Shown in pieces: positions 25,756 through 36,317 of a stretch of DNA of 64,000 bases (the stretch's first letter is position 1; every line of letters begins with the position of its first letter). The notes below the pieces were generated by a model. The model made no database searches. It saw only the letters and a program-made list of their open reading frames with translations, and was not told where the DNA came from. The DNA comes from Tanypteryx hageni (taxonomy: Eukaryota; Arthropoda; Insecta; Odonata; Petaluridae): assembly GCA_028673005.1 (NCBI GenBank), contig CM054118.1, forward strand, positions 8,827,082 to 8,891,081. Direction: 5' to 3'. Made by a program: the position numbers and the translations under genes.

Positions 25756-26194
25756 CTCTTGCGGTGTTACCCTTGCCGCTTACTATTCTGTTTATATATA
25801 TATACGATAGGTATAGATTTATGTGAATGAAAGTTTCTTTTATCGCGCTCCCTTCAAAATCTAATTTAAGGCGAAAAGTTCACCTATTTCCGGTCGTGAG
25901 GAAAAATGGTCGGTTCCAAATGACTTTGCTCTCCTATTTGACATTTTTACTGCTAACTAGATAACTTTTACGTTATTCTACGAAAAACATAGTAGTAGGT
26001 AATTTTTTAAGAAGTGTTTCTGTTTAAGGCTCGAAAAGTAACATTTTCTGTGAAACTAAGATCGAAAAAATTTCACTACTCCGTGATAATTTGCTAATCA
26101 TGCTTTAAATTTCGTTGCTTTGACTTTTAATGAGCAAAACCTATGGTATTTGAATTAATACGTTACTGATGACAATACATTTGTTGAGAGTAAA

Positions 26195-26280
26195 TTTACA
26201 TTTACATAAATAACCTACAAGCCGCCAATTGAGCATAGCAGGGGGTGTCATTACACCATTCATACACATTTAAATTAAAG
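26195..26280 (-). mobile_element. CR1-like 3' tail remnant
   Basis: Read on the minus strand it gives caccccctgc followed by a short gap and an approximate gtaaatgtaaat tail. This resembles the caccccctgcc ... gtagatgtagat end of the full-length element at 43.6 kb, but is diverged. Only the last 80 bp or so are present. Confidence 0.4.
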
Positions 26281-26318
26281 CCGCTAGCGATCAGCGACAT
26301 TCTGTATAGCATCTGGGT

Positions 26319-26890
26319 AAAAATCTGATGTGGCCACCACATGACTTTCTCCATATATGTAAAAAATTTAAAAATTCCAAATAGGTTAAATGATAATAAA
26401 TATTTTAAGAAACTGCGAGAAGATTTTAGATTTTACAAAGAACAGAAATAAACTCAAACCATAGCCTTCTGATATTGGATATAGCTACAAAGCTCCAATA
26501 ATTAAGAAAAGGAAAAGGAGCGTTACTAAGATGTAACTAAGCGTCAATTGTTAACAATAGTCGGTAGGTGGCGTGGTTGTGGCATCAAAATCTAAGATAT
26601 CTCTTAAACAATACATTATATGGGGAAATGTTTCAAACAAAGGTTATAGAAAATTAAATTTCCTACAACTTTTATTCTAGTACAGTTTTACATTTATCAA
26701 ATATTAAAGCAAATATTTAAAGAGTAAGAACCCACTTTCGGTTGACCGATTTTTTACCAAAAACTAATCAGTTCTTCTGACTTACATAAAAATGTTAAAT
26801 ATAAAATTTCGTGCTGACCTGATTAATAGTTTTTAAGTTAGAACACCCACAAAAAGCTATCACATACACACACACACAGACATCATCGAG
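26319..26890 (+). mobile_element. MITE-like repeat, copy 2 (right end missing)
   Basis: It aligns with copy 1 from ctgatgtggccaccacatg through actttctccatat (26344-26356) and on to cacagacatcatcgag (about 26890), where similarity stops. The right inverted end seen in copy 1 is absent. Non-coding. Confidence 0.7.
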
Positions 26891-27169
26891 TACCTCTCAT
26901 TTTTACACTTCTTGAACTTATTATTTACACTCATATGGATACTTTTGTAATAAATATGAAATATGAAAAATTGTGGTATCTTAAGTAGATCTTGGTTTTC
27001 GATTTACCAACACGTATATTCCCATAAGCCATCTCTCCTACCCATAGTGCGTCTTATTAACTACCCTAGGAGGAGAGATGGCAAAAAACGGGGTTTTGAA
27101 AAATCGCCTAAATTCATATTTGAAGCCTTTTTAAAAACTATTTCTATTTTTCCTAATCTAATATATTAT

Positions 27170-27250
27170 AACCGCTGTCTCTGCCTGCGTCTCTGCCTCC
27201 CTGCGTCTCTGCCTCCCTGCGTCTTTGCGTGCGTCCCTGCCTGCCCGTGT
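27170..27250. repeat. Minisatellite of ctgcctccctgcgtct type
   Basis: Five to six short imperfect units of about 14-16 bp, each a variant of gcctccctgcgtct, lie in tandem. Non-coding. Confidence 0.75.
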
Positions 27251-27379
27251 CTGAAGCTTCGAGTGACTTACCTTCCGGCATGAACGCAAATAAACCGGGA
27301 ACGGTGGGCTCGATTTCGACAAATCTTTCGCCTGAAAACTCGGCGCGAACTCCTACAGGTTTTAAGTGCGTAGTCGTTC

Positions 27380-27590
27380 CCCGGAAAGGCATGGGTTCGA
27401 TACCAGAATAGTTTTCGTTTTTTTAATTTGATTAACACAATCGGCTAGAATACGATGTGTAGACCTTTATCCTTTAACATTTTAAAATATCTTACAATCG
27501 AGACTTTGACTCGAGATTTACACTATTTCACGTAGAAAGAAATGAAAATTCTTATTGTTATCGCCGATTCTGTTGCTTAATTCGTGGTTC
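27380..27590 (+). repeat. tRNA-like repeat, diverged copy 3
   Basis: catgggttcgataccag at about 27390 has the B-box form. The later words ttaaaatatctta and gaaatgaaaattct match copies 1 and 2 in order, with strong divergence between them. Confidence 0.45.
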
Positions 27591-28223
27591 AACTAATAAC
27601 ACTCTTTGTAACAATTTTTGTCATAGGAACTATGGCATTGGGCCACTTCACGCAAGGGTCTCGTGATGTTTGCAGGAAGTACTGCAACGGGCCCCTAGTA
27701 TAACTAGTAACCGTCGAGTTCATTATTATCAGGGATCTCACGATATCTCAGCTATTCTAAAATCTACGATATTTTGTTGAATTGTGCGTCATGTCTTCTC
27801 GCGTTCCCCTATTTAAAATCTCGAGTTTATCACTTAATTATAACTATTTCAAAAACGCAAAGTTATCGACAGAAATGGAGACGTAATTAATTCATGCGGA
27901 CATTGCAACTCACGGAGAAGAAGACGGACGAATTAAACGCATAAAACATTATCGTTGGACCATATCACAGATATGGATTTTCATTTACGACACAACATTT
28001 CATTCTTCGCTGTTTTTTAGGCTGATTAGTGTACATATGTAATCAATTCAGGCTCAAAAAATATAACGTGTACTGGTTAAAAACTGTCTTTCAATTAAAC
28101 CTGATTTAACTCGAATTATTTAAAAATGTAATTGCTTTGCTTTCATTAAAACCCCATTTCACCTGATTTGTTTAAGAAATTTAAAAACCCGATAACTACC
28201 CCCCAACTTAGAGTTTATTTTTA

Positions 28224-28226
<3 letters not shown>

Positions 28227-28272
<46 letters not shown>
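28227..28272. repeat. (TA)n microsatellite
   Basis: Simple TA repeat immediately beside the Helitron-like terminus at 28275. The element seems to have landed in or next to it. Confidence 0.95.
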
Positions 28273-28274
<2 letters not shown>

Positions 28275-28275
<1 letters not shown>

Positions 28276-29060
28276 TAGTAGAGGTGCCTGCATACTGCAA
28301 GCATTTCATCTCACCTTGAAAAAACATTAATTTTTCAGACAGATATTTCATCATTACAAATATTCTATTAATTCTAAAGATTTCACCTCCGCAGCGATTT
28401 TCGTTTTTCCCACATGTAAAAATAATAGTTTAAAACAATCCCCAAATGTTGCAATTTTAAAAATTTTACACTTTCTCCATCATGGGTTACTAATGCTACA
28501 CATTTCAGCCAAATTTTAAAGTCGTAGCATTTCTAGAAGTAAAATAATATTTTTCTAATTGTTTAAAATTTAAAAATTTTTAACGGTTGCCGCAATATAT
28601 ATATGGAGAGATTGAAATGTTTTTTGTGCAAATGCACTGTTCTGTAAATAATTTGAAAATTTCAGCTTCCTAGCTCATACCGTAGTACCTAAACAGTTAT
28701 CCATTTGTTTAAACTTTAAGAATTTTTAACTGCCAAACAAATTAAAATATCAAAATTTGTATAATCCCTATTTTGTTTTTTGAGGAATTCTACTTATTAA
28801 AAAAATTTCAACTCCGTAGCACATTTGGAAATACATAAACTTTGAAAATATGTTTAAACAATTGCGAATTTTTAGCGTCCGCATTGTTGCACTTTTGCAA
28901 TATTTTCGTTTTTTTCTAGTCGGTTTTGCACAAAATCCTACCTAAGAAAAAAATTTCGAGTCTCCAGCTCATCTGAAAGTGCCTAAACATTAGTATCCTA
29001 CTATATGTTATATGTATGTTATATGAATGTTATATCCTCCTCTGTAAGAGTCGTCGATAT
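28275..29060 (-). mobile_element. Helitron-like element, family 1, minus copy
   Basis: Read on the minus strand, the left end shows the layout of a Helitron 3' terminus: an 8 bp hairpin (28285-28303, one G-T pair), then six bases, then CTAG, followed by T. The next 200 bp align by eye with the + copy ending at 35023. Inside are four diverged blocks about 150 bp apart (near 28500, 28650, 28800 and 28950) that share words like atttcagc, gtagca, taaac and gaatttttaac. The 5' TC end could not be fixed. No Rep/helicase gene is present, so it is non-autonomous. Confidence 0.6.
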
Positions 29061-29064
29061 ATAA

Positions 29065-29065
<1 letters not shown>

Positions 29066-29115
<50 letters not shown>
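29066..29115. repeat. (TA)n microsatellite
   Basis: About 50 bp of alternating TA between the Helitron-like element and the LINE fragment. Confidence 0.95.
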
Positions 29116-29119
<4 letters not shown>

Positions 29120-30480
29120 CCTTCTGTCACACTTCGAAGGTCATCGCGAGGATTCTTAGTAAAAGGCTGGAGAAAAATGCAGAATTTGAGTTGAAGGCTT
29201 TCGCAGTGTTGCTGAATGCTGGTGGAGGTTTTCGGGTTTCGCTGCGTTGGCGAAAACCTCCACCAGCCAAAATGCAGAATAAATGCTAGGGGAAGATCAA
29301 TTCGGTTTCAGAAAAGGACGAGGAACTAGAGATGCTATAGGGACATGTAGTTAGAATCATATCAGAAATGGCAATAAAGTACAGCCAAGATATCTGCGTA
29401 TTGCGTATGTTTCATCGACTGGCAGAAGGCCTTTGATAGAGTAAATTGCGTAACGTTGATGAAGATATTAAAGGATATAGGTGTAGACTGGAAAGACAGG
29501 AGACTGATTAGGAATCTATATGTGAATCAAGTTGTAAAGGTCAGGTTGGAGAATGCGGATACCTGCGGAGTAAATATCGGTAGAGTAGTAAGACGGCTGC
29601 TGCCTATCGTCGACCCTATTCAATATATATGGAGAAAGTCTAATGCAAGAAGCGTTAGAGGGCACAGGAGATTTCAAAATTGGAGGAAGAATTGTAAAAA
29701 CGGTAAAATACGCGGATGATCAAGTACTTCTAGCAAGAAAGGAAGAGGAACTCCAGAAAATGATAAATATACTAACAATAACAGGTAGAAAATACGGTAC
29801 GGAAACAAATACAGAAAAATCCAAGCTCATTCGAATATCGGGCAAAGAAGAGAATCTAAACATAAGCATTTAAGGAAAGCCTTTAGAACAAGTTTCAGAC
29901 TATAAATACCTTGGAAGCATCATAACAAGAGAAGAAAAATGTACGGATGAGATCACAACTAGAATAGAAAAAGCAAAAGCGGCTTTCAGAAGACAGAAAC
30001 GCCTACTTACAGGGAAAGATATCCGCAAGAAGTTCATAAAATGCTATGTATGGAGTATAGCTTTGTACGGGGCAGAAACATGGAGGCTATGGAAAAATGA
30101 CATCAAATACTTGGAAAGGTTTGAAATGTGGACTTGGAGGAGAATGCTGAAGATAAAATGGACAGATAGGATGAAAAACGATGAAGTGCTACGAAGAGTA
30201 GGAGAGAAGCGAATGATTATACAGACTATCAGAAAGAGGAAGGCTAACTGGGTTGGACATTACCTGAGGAGAGAGTATGATTAAAGACGTGTTAGAAGGA
30301 AAACTAAATGGAAAAAGGGAAAGAGGTAGGAAAAGGTTTCAGCTGATAGACGATTTGATAGGTAAAGAGATTTATCAAGATATGAAGAGGACAGCGAAAA
30401 ATAGGAGTATATGGAGAATCAGGTTTAACCATGAATAATCTCGGACCTCTCTACGGACAGACTACCTATGATGATGAGAG
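29116..30480 (+). pseudogene. Decayed LINE reverse transcriptase (RTE-like, clade uncertain)
   Basis: Conceptual translation over several frames gives, in order, CHTSKVIARILSKRLEKNAE, MLGEDQFGFRKGRGTRDA, FIDWQKAFDRV, VKYADDQVLLA (the YADD catalytic box near 29706-29720), YLGSIIT, ALYGAETWRL and KANWVGHYLRRE. This is the reverse-transcriptase and C-terminal part of a non-LTR retrotransposon. The 5' part with the endonuclease is missing and the copy starts directly after a TA array. Several frameshifts and stops, including an 83 bp hairpin insertion near the start, make it non-functional. It ends with a TGATGATGA-type tail near 30470, which fits RTE-like elements. Confidence 0.85.
29186..29268. 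mobile_element. 83 bp hairpin insertion with 12 bp direct repeats
   Basis: aaaatgcagaat occurs at 29174-29185 and again at 29269-29280, bracketing an 83 bp segment. Removing one repeat and the segment brings the LINE reading KNAE and MLGEDQFG together, so the segment was inserted. It contains a perfect 17 bp inverted repeat, gctggtggaggttttcg (29218-29234) and its complement (29251-29267), around a 16 nt loop. It is too short to encode anything. Its class is unknown. Confidence 0.75.
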
Positions 30481-30780
30481 ACGACCTCGGCAGAGGGGTG
30501 GCTAGAGTGTCTTGCTCCCAATGGTTGTATGTCTTTGTAGTTGTTACTTTGTAGTTGTTTGTTTGTTATTTGTTCTTGAAAATCAGTGTAATATGCCTTG
30601 TGCTGTCTCTGAGGTCTTGACAGTAAATAAATAAATATATTCCTAACTTATAACAAAGGAAATTCTAGTCTTTATCAGTTACATAATTCCCATCGCTCTA
30701 AGGGTGTTGGATGACGAACTGAAGCATTTTCGGAGGATTGAATAAGATGATCTCTATAATCCTTTCTTGAATTTCCGCAG

Positions 30781-30954
30781 GACATCCGTCTTCTCAGAGT
30801 CCGGGGACGTCGACCAACACGGTTGACTCGAGCAGCGTCGGCGGCGCAGCAAGGGGTCGGAGGAGGAAAGGCGAACATCCGAGGAGGCCGAAAACTCCCG
30901 GTGACTGTTCGAAGAAAGGCGACGGAAAAAAATGTCCCGCTTCGAGTCCAAGAG
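30781..30954 (+). CDS. Wnt11: Wnt11 exon 3: low-complexity insert (possible cassette exon)
   Basis: Acceptor tttccgcag and donor gtgagt flank a 174 bp GC-rich stretch. It joins in phase with exon 2 (Gly codon split g/ga) and with exon 4 (split g/gc), giving residues 205-261. The product is Ser/Gly/Thr-rich first and Arg/Lys-rich later (GGAARGRRRKGEHPRRPKTP), with two extra cysteines at about 246 and 255. No such segment exists in ordinary Wnt11, so this assignment rests on splice sites, phase and composition only. Because the exon is a multiple of three with phase 1 at both ends, exon 2 can also splice to exon 4 directly. A second frame is also open, but it would not fit the phases. Confidence 0.6.
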
Positions 30955-31668
30955 GTGAGTTTCGAGGGAAATTTTGGGCGTCCAAATTTTGCCCAATCTT
31001 TATAAAAACATTTAATTCTTCTGTCTTCCTGAAAGTTTCGCTCTATTGATAGTCTACGGAGAATGGTTCGATAAAGCGTTTGGAAGTCAAAGAGTCAGCT
31101 TTGGCGCAATACTTGAGCAAGACCAATCTACGTTAAATCCGTGTCGATATATGAGCACGAATGTTTTAAAAATGGATCACGGAAAGAAACTTCTGGTCCT
31201 CTCCTCAGTTTTTTTTACAATATCAGTCGCACCCTAAAAAATAATCATTTAAGCGCGTGCGCTTCAGCATAAACTTTATGATTAACAATAAAAAATTGCC
31301 GCATTAAAAAATTCCTTAAGCTACAAGTTATCCACAAAACGGAAATAATTCATAAGTGATTGCCATTAACCTTCACCGATAGATTTATTATTAACAGTGC
31401 TGTCGATATTGGTCGAGTGCTGGTCACTGATACAGCTAGGCGCGAATCGAGTAATCGAAGAATGTGGACTTGTAGTTCAATAACTTGAGTACTCCACGAA
31501 GCGAATTTTTTTTGTATCCCTATCAAATTCGAGTAGTAGGTGTTTGACCTTCAATTTTTTTTCAAGTTATCGCATTTTTCCCGTCTTACTCGATATGACA
31601 TATTTATTGATACTATAATCATTTTATTCTTCCGTTTTTTTAAACGTTTTCTCCATTTGATTCTCAAG
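30955..31668 (+). other. Wnt11: Wnt11 intron 3 (714 bp)
   Basis: A short AT-rich intron with gtgagt at the 5' end and a weaker acceptor tctcaag at the 3' end. Nothing else is recognised in it. Confidence 0.6.
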
Positions 31669-31856
31669 GCAAGGGCCGCCGCGGGGAAGAGGGCGGAGGG
31701 TCCGTGGAGGGGACCTTGTCCCCCGCAGGAGTTCAAAGGGGGCGCCACAGGCAGGGGAGGAGAGGGAGGCGGAAGGGAAGGCGGAAGGATAGGGACGGGG
31801 CTCGAAGGACACTCCTCTCGGTGGTAAACCTCCACAACAACAGAGCTGGCAGAAGG
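31669..31856 (+). CDS. Wnt11: Wnt11 exon 4: basic insert plus VNLHNNRAGRR
   Basis: The exon starts with the last two bases of a split Gly codon and ends on a full codon before gtaagt, encoding residues 263-324. The last twelve residues, VVNLHNNRAGRR, match the conserved Wnt block just before the [10 protein letters not shown] core (typically .NLHN..AGR.A), which anchors the exon firmly. The first 50 residues are Gly/Arg/Lys-rich (for example GRRGRRKGRRKDRD) and continue the insert begun in exon 2. The acceptor tctcaag is weak, so the exact 5' border is less certain than the 3' one. Confidence 0.83.
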
Positions 31857-33310
31857 GTAAGTCGACCCCGCCTATTCTTAAGAACTTCCTATCGTTACCC
31901 GTTGAAATTTATTGTCGCTGATTATCTTTTGGCGCTGCACCACTTCCTTATCACACATTTATGGCGTTCATGCAAATGTCGCGCCATAAAAGATCGTCCC
32001 TCTCAAAGGAGTCTTTAGATTTTCATAAATTAAACTAGCAAGGAAAGAGCTGCTGAAGCAGACTGTAAATGGCCGCTTTTTCAAAAAAGATTTGTTAATA
32101 CAATGCTAAAATTTGAGTACTAGTATGATCAGTCTGAAATACTATTACAACAAATTTAGACAGACAGACGGACAAACTGATGAAACCTGCACAACGAGAC
32201 AAAATACTGACTCTATCAGCCAAAAAACGAAATTTCTAACTGCTTTCGTTTAGGAGTTAGAGAGTGACAAATTTACGGAACTTCACAAGAAAACATCCAC
32301 AGCGGGACGGAATACTAAAAACGAATCCTCTATTTCCTTTCGTTTATCAGGAATTAGCGCTTCGGACAGACAGAGGGACAAACCTAACTCATAGGCGGTT
32401 TAAAAAACCTCTAAAAATGTGATAAACGAGGCAGAACACTAAATCGATAGACGAAAAAAGGAAGTCTAACTGCTTTTGTTTAGGAGGAGCTCGCGCGTCA
32501 GACAGACAAACATTCGGACAAACCGAACGCAGATTAAAAAAAAACGCCAATAAGCAATTATTAAACCTCAGCCCGATGAGTGTTTTTATTTGTTTTTTAT
32601 TCGGCGAGGCGCCGGAATACCTTGTTTCTTCCAGGGTTTCTAATAGACAAAGATTAAAATTTGACATGAAGCTGAAAATTTATTTGAAAGTAGGATATTT
32701 TATATTTCAAATCTATCAGAATCTGACAACAGGACTCGATTTATCATCATATTTTTCTCGTTAATATTGTCTCTCATGTTACCAGTCAAATTATAACATT
32801 CTGAACAATCGCATTAAATGCACTTGAAAGTAGGACTGACTGAAATTTCATATCTACTAAGCTATGAATTGTCGATTGTAGGACGGAGCGATATAGAGGA
32901 TCGTTTTTCCCTAGGACGATATGATAACATCTATTATAAATAGCTGCTTCTTACGGAGGATATATATATATATATATGATAAAAAACCTAAGGTACTTCT
33001 AGATATGCCACGGACCTTAAATTTGTTAGGATGATAGGTTATTAGGTATAACCAACCAGAAAAATCGAAAATTCTAAATTTTTTAACTTTTAGTGGGATA
33101 TTTTTGAGTCCAATCTTCCATTTCGGTACTCCATAAGAAAAACATGGAAATCTGTGCGGAGTTTCATAAATTTACCTTTTTAAATTAGTTATAACTCAGA
33201 TACAAACTTGAAACGAAAACAGTTCTATAGCTAAACGAATGAGGTTTCTTATTTTTGAAGACTAAATTCAAATCGGTGCCGAATTGCCGAAGAAATATGT
33301 TTTTAATCGG

Positions 33311-33612
33311 AAAAATACGATGTAACCACCACGTGACTTTCTCCATATCTGTAATATTTCTAAAAATATTTTAAGAAATTGTGAAAAGATTTTAGACTTT
33401 ACAATGAACAAATAAACTCAAACCGTAGCCTTCTGATATTGGATATAGCCACAAAGCTCCAATAATTAAAAAAAGGAAAAGGAGCGTTACTAAGATGTAA
33501 CTAAGCGTCAATTGTTAACAATAGTCGGTAGGTGGCATGGTTGTGGCATCAAAATATAAGACATCTCTTAAACAATGCATTATACGAGAAAATATTTCAA
33601 ACAAAGGTTGTA
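33311..33612 (+). mobile_element. MITE-like repeat, copy 3 (truncated by CR1 junction)
   Basis: It begins with gatgtaaccaccacgtgac and actttctccatat, follows copies 1 and 2 through ggagcgttactaagatg and gtcggtaggtggc, and stops at caaaggttgtag, where CR1-like sequence begins. The right half of the MITE does not resume after the CR1 fragment. Confidence 0.7.
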
Positions 33613-34239
33613 GTAAAAATATAGAAGTAGATTTCGAGTATAAAATAGATGGAATAAATATTCAAGCAGTCGAGTATGTTAAATATTTAGGAGAAACCAT
33701 TTGTCGTGATCTTTCATGGGGCATGCACATTCGTCGAGTTATAGGCGCGGCCAACAAGAAACTGGCTTTCATAGGTCGAGTAGTACGGGACACTACGGAA
33801 AAAGTACGCGAAACATGTTACTTATCACTGGTTAGACCACAAGTGGAGTACGCCTCAAGCATATGGGATCCGTACGAGAAGGGACACACAATTCAAATAG
33901 AAATAGTGCAGCGCAGAGCAGCAAGATTCGTAAAACAAAAGTACGAACTTAAGGAAAGCGTCACCTCATTCTCGAGGGATTTGAACTGGGTACCACTGGA
34001 GGATCGTAGATTGAACTCAAGATTGCGGCTTCTGGAGAAATATAGATCGGAATGTCTAAAAGACGAGGTTGTAGGAATAATTGAAGAACCAACGTATATA
34101 AGTAGAAACGACCGTGACGATAAGATACGTGAAAATTTCAACCTGTGATAGACATTCTTTAGGTAGGTTATGGTGAATTGCACCCCCTGCCACCCACCAA
34201 TTACTTTCATTGCAGGGTAACATATAGATGTAGATGTAA
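33613..34239 (+). mobile_element. CR1-like retrotransposon fragment (ORF2 C-terminus and 3' UTR)
   Basis: It encodes the end of the reverse-transcriptase protein (YVKYLGETICRDLSW, KLAFIGRVVRDTT, VEYASSIWDPYEKG, RRAARFVKQKYELKE), followed by the family 3' end with caccccctgccacccacca and the (GTAGAT) tail. It is 5'-truncated, as is usual for LINEs. It is nearly identical to 38461-39136 and shares with it differences from the full-length copy at 39.4-43.7 kb, so the two belong to one subfamily. An open frame running in from the MITE is a chance fusion. Confidence 0.85.
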
Positions 34240-34689
34240 AAAGCAGATGCTCAACAATAATGAACTTCAGCTACCATAGCAACCAGGACAATGCTTTTCA
34301 ATGGGAATTGGCAATCCGTATTATAATCGCATCGATTTAATTCTTTTTAATAGGGAAATTCTTGTTGTCCCATTGATTTCAACCAAAGATGTATACATAT
34401 GATGACGTCATAATTTTAAAACGCTATATATATTATTAAATAAAAGAATATTACTCCTTTCAATTATGAGGGTTGATGAACTGTATATAATAATAGCTTT
34501 AATTTAGAGCTTCTAAAGAGAATATGTGGATTGTATTGTAATGCAATTCATTTAAAAATACGTCGTAAACTTATAACGACGTCAAAATCCAAAAACAGGA
34601 AATATTCGAGTTTTGTGAAAAAAGTAATGTCGTGTTGGAGCTGAAATTTTCAAGTTATTTTGAGCTTATTGCAATACCTAAATAAACAC

Positions 34690-35023
34690 TTAAAAATCTT
34701 GATGAATATGTTGTTGCGGCCGTTATATTTTTTTTAAATATAAACAAATAGATAAATATTATTTTACTTATAGATAAGCTACAACTTTTAAATTTGGCAG
34801 AAATGTGTGGCTTTAGTACCCTACTGTGGAAAATGTATAATATTATGAAAATTGCAAATTTTAGGGATTGTTTTACTCTATTATTGTTACTTAAGGAAAG
34901 GACGAAAATCGGTGCAGAAATCTTTACAATTAAAAAAATATTTCCAATGATGAAATATCTCTCTAAAAATGTTTTTTTCAAGGTGAGATGAAATGCTTGC
35001 AGAATGCAAGCACCTTTAACTAG
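34690..35023 (+). mobile_element. Helitron-like element, family 1, plus copy (3' part)
   Basis: The 3' end is textbook Helitron: a perfect 8 bp hairpin tgcttgca-gaa-tgcaagca (34994-35012), seven bases, CTAG at 35020-35023, then T. The preceding 200 bp align, in reverse orientation, with 28275-28520. The 5' end was not located, and no protein is encoded. Confidence 0.65.
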
Positions 35024-35054
35024 TAATAGTAAAAGATAACATAGGGAAACTAGG

Positions 35055-35125
35055 GACCTTTGGTGTACTGCGCCCTCTGCCATCCACCAAAAAGGTGACT
35101 TGCAGGGTATCATGTAGATGTAGAA
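35055..35125 (+). mobile_element. Solo CR1-like 3' tail
   Basis: ggtgtactgcgccctctgcc, then ccaccaaaaaggtgacttg and gtagatgtag, match the last 70 bp of the CR1-like family, without any coding part. It lies 30 bp after the Helitron terminus. Confidence 0.7.
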
Positions 35126-36317
35126 GAATCACACTCAAGAAACTATATATTTGAGCGAAAGATGTATGCCATCTTCCAAAAATCATTCGACAATCTAGTA
35201 TATATAATTATGAACAGCTAAACGCCCTGCGTGATTCCATCTAAGCGAGGAATTTTACTGAGGAATGTTTTTTATTTTAATTGTAATCACTTGTTTGTTT
35301 ACTTTCTTGGCTAACTATGGCACACAGCTCTTTACATAGCTAATAGTCGCGTAGTTTTCATAAAATTCACATATATGTTCTGCAGCTGTCTTAAAAATAC
35401 TCGGTAATATAACAAACATAAATATTAATATAACTTTAATATGGTTTGCGTTCTATGGTGATACTCGCATCATATTTCGTGGCGTTTTGATTATATTGTC
35501 CGCAGATGTACAAACATTTAGACGCCTTGTTTTGAATAAAAAGTTTCTCAGCAAAATACGGAATAAAAACTTCCCCATCACGTGCCAATCTTTCGTCGAT
35601 AAATCTATCGAATACACTGTCTCTAGCGCTTGGAAACCCGTAGTTATTGCTTGAAATAACAGGATATCGAGATTACCGCCACATCCTTCGTCGCCTTACT
35701 CATCGTACCTTTATTTCCTGATGCCATCGAATAAAATACGGTAAGGTATAAAAAAGTACGCGCATTTCCACCACGATGTCGAACTGACGTTTTGATAATG
35801 CCGTAAGCCACGTGATTACGTGACGACACGGTTGTTTAAAACTCACTTGGGCGGTGCGCCTAAGAACGGCGATTAAACAGACGCAAAAAACTGAAACGAC
35901 GGGCGAAAACAATGGAAAGTAGACATTAGCGAGTCTGGATGCAGAGACACGACGAGCAAATGTTCGAGGGAGAAATTCAGCGAGAGCAGAACGTGATGGC
36001 GAAATCTAAGCAGACGGTTGCATGCGCATTGCTCGAAGAAACGAGAGATAATACAAATCGTTTTTCACAGAAGCGACAGGACAGGACAATAGAGGCTTCG
36101 ACTTGAGTCTACGCATTATGTGATACAGCGGCTCCGGAACTTGGCGCATCTGCGAATGCCCTTAAGTCAGGCGATCATACCTCGATCTCCTTGACCACAT
36201 CCACCTAACAAATGTAATGTGTGAATTGTATATTTTGAGAAAATCAGGATTTTTGTGAACGTTGGCAATGCAATAAAGTTTTGCGATTAAATTAAAACTG
36301 AAATAATAATTCAAATA

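Larger units (their letters stand above)
25164..30780 (+). other. Wnt11: Wnt11 intron 2 (5.6 kb)
   Basis: Starts with gtgagg and ends with atttccgcag. It contains a tRNA-like repeat, a CR1-like tail, a MITE copy, a Helitron-like element between TA arrays and a LINE pseudogene, each listed separately. The remaining parts (25755-26190, 26890-27170, 27590-28225 and 30480-30780) show no supported gene. Confidence 0.85.
33060..34440. repeat. Interspersed repeat A, copy 2, split by insertions
   Basis: The left part (about 33170-33310) and the right part (about 34330-34440, with gatttcaaccaaag and atgatgacgtcataat) match adjacent parts of copy 1 at 18990-19345. Between them sit a MITE fragment and a CR1-like fragment. 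The layout records at least two later insertions into an older repeat. Confidence 0.5.

Noticed and set aside
30823..31005. Second open frame through exon 3 reading into the intron
   Set aside because: It does not match the phase of exon 2 or exon 4 and has no conserved motif.
33537..34148. 203-codon open frame that looks like one protein
   Set aside because: The first 25 or so codons are MITE sequence and the rest is the CR1 ORF2 tail, so it is a chance fusion at an insertion junction.
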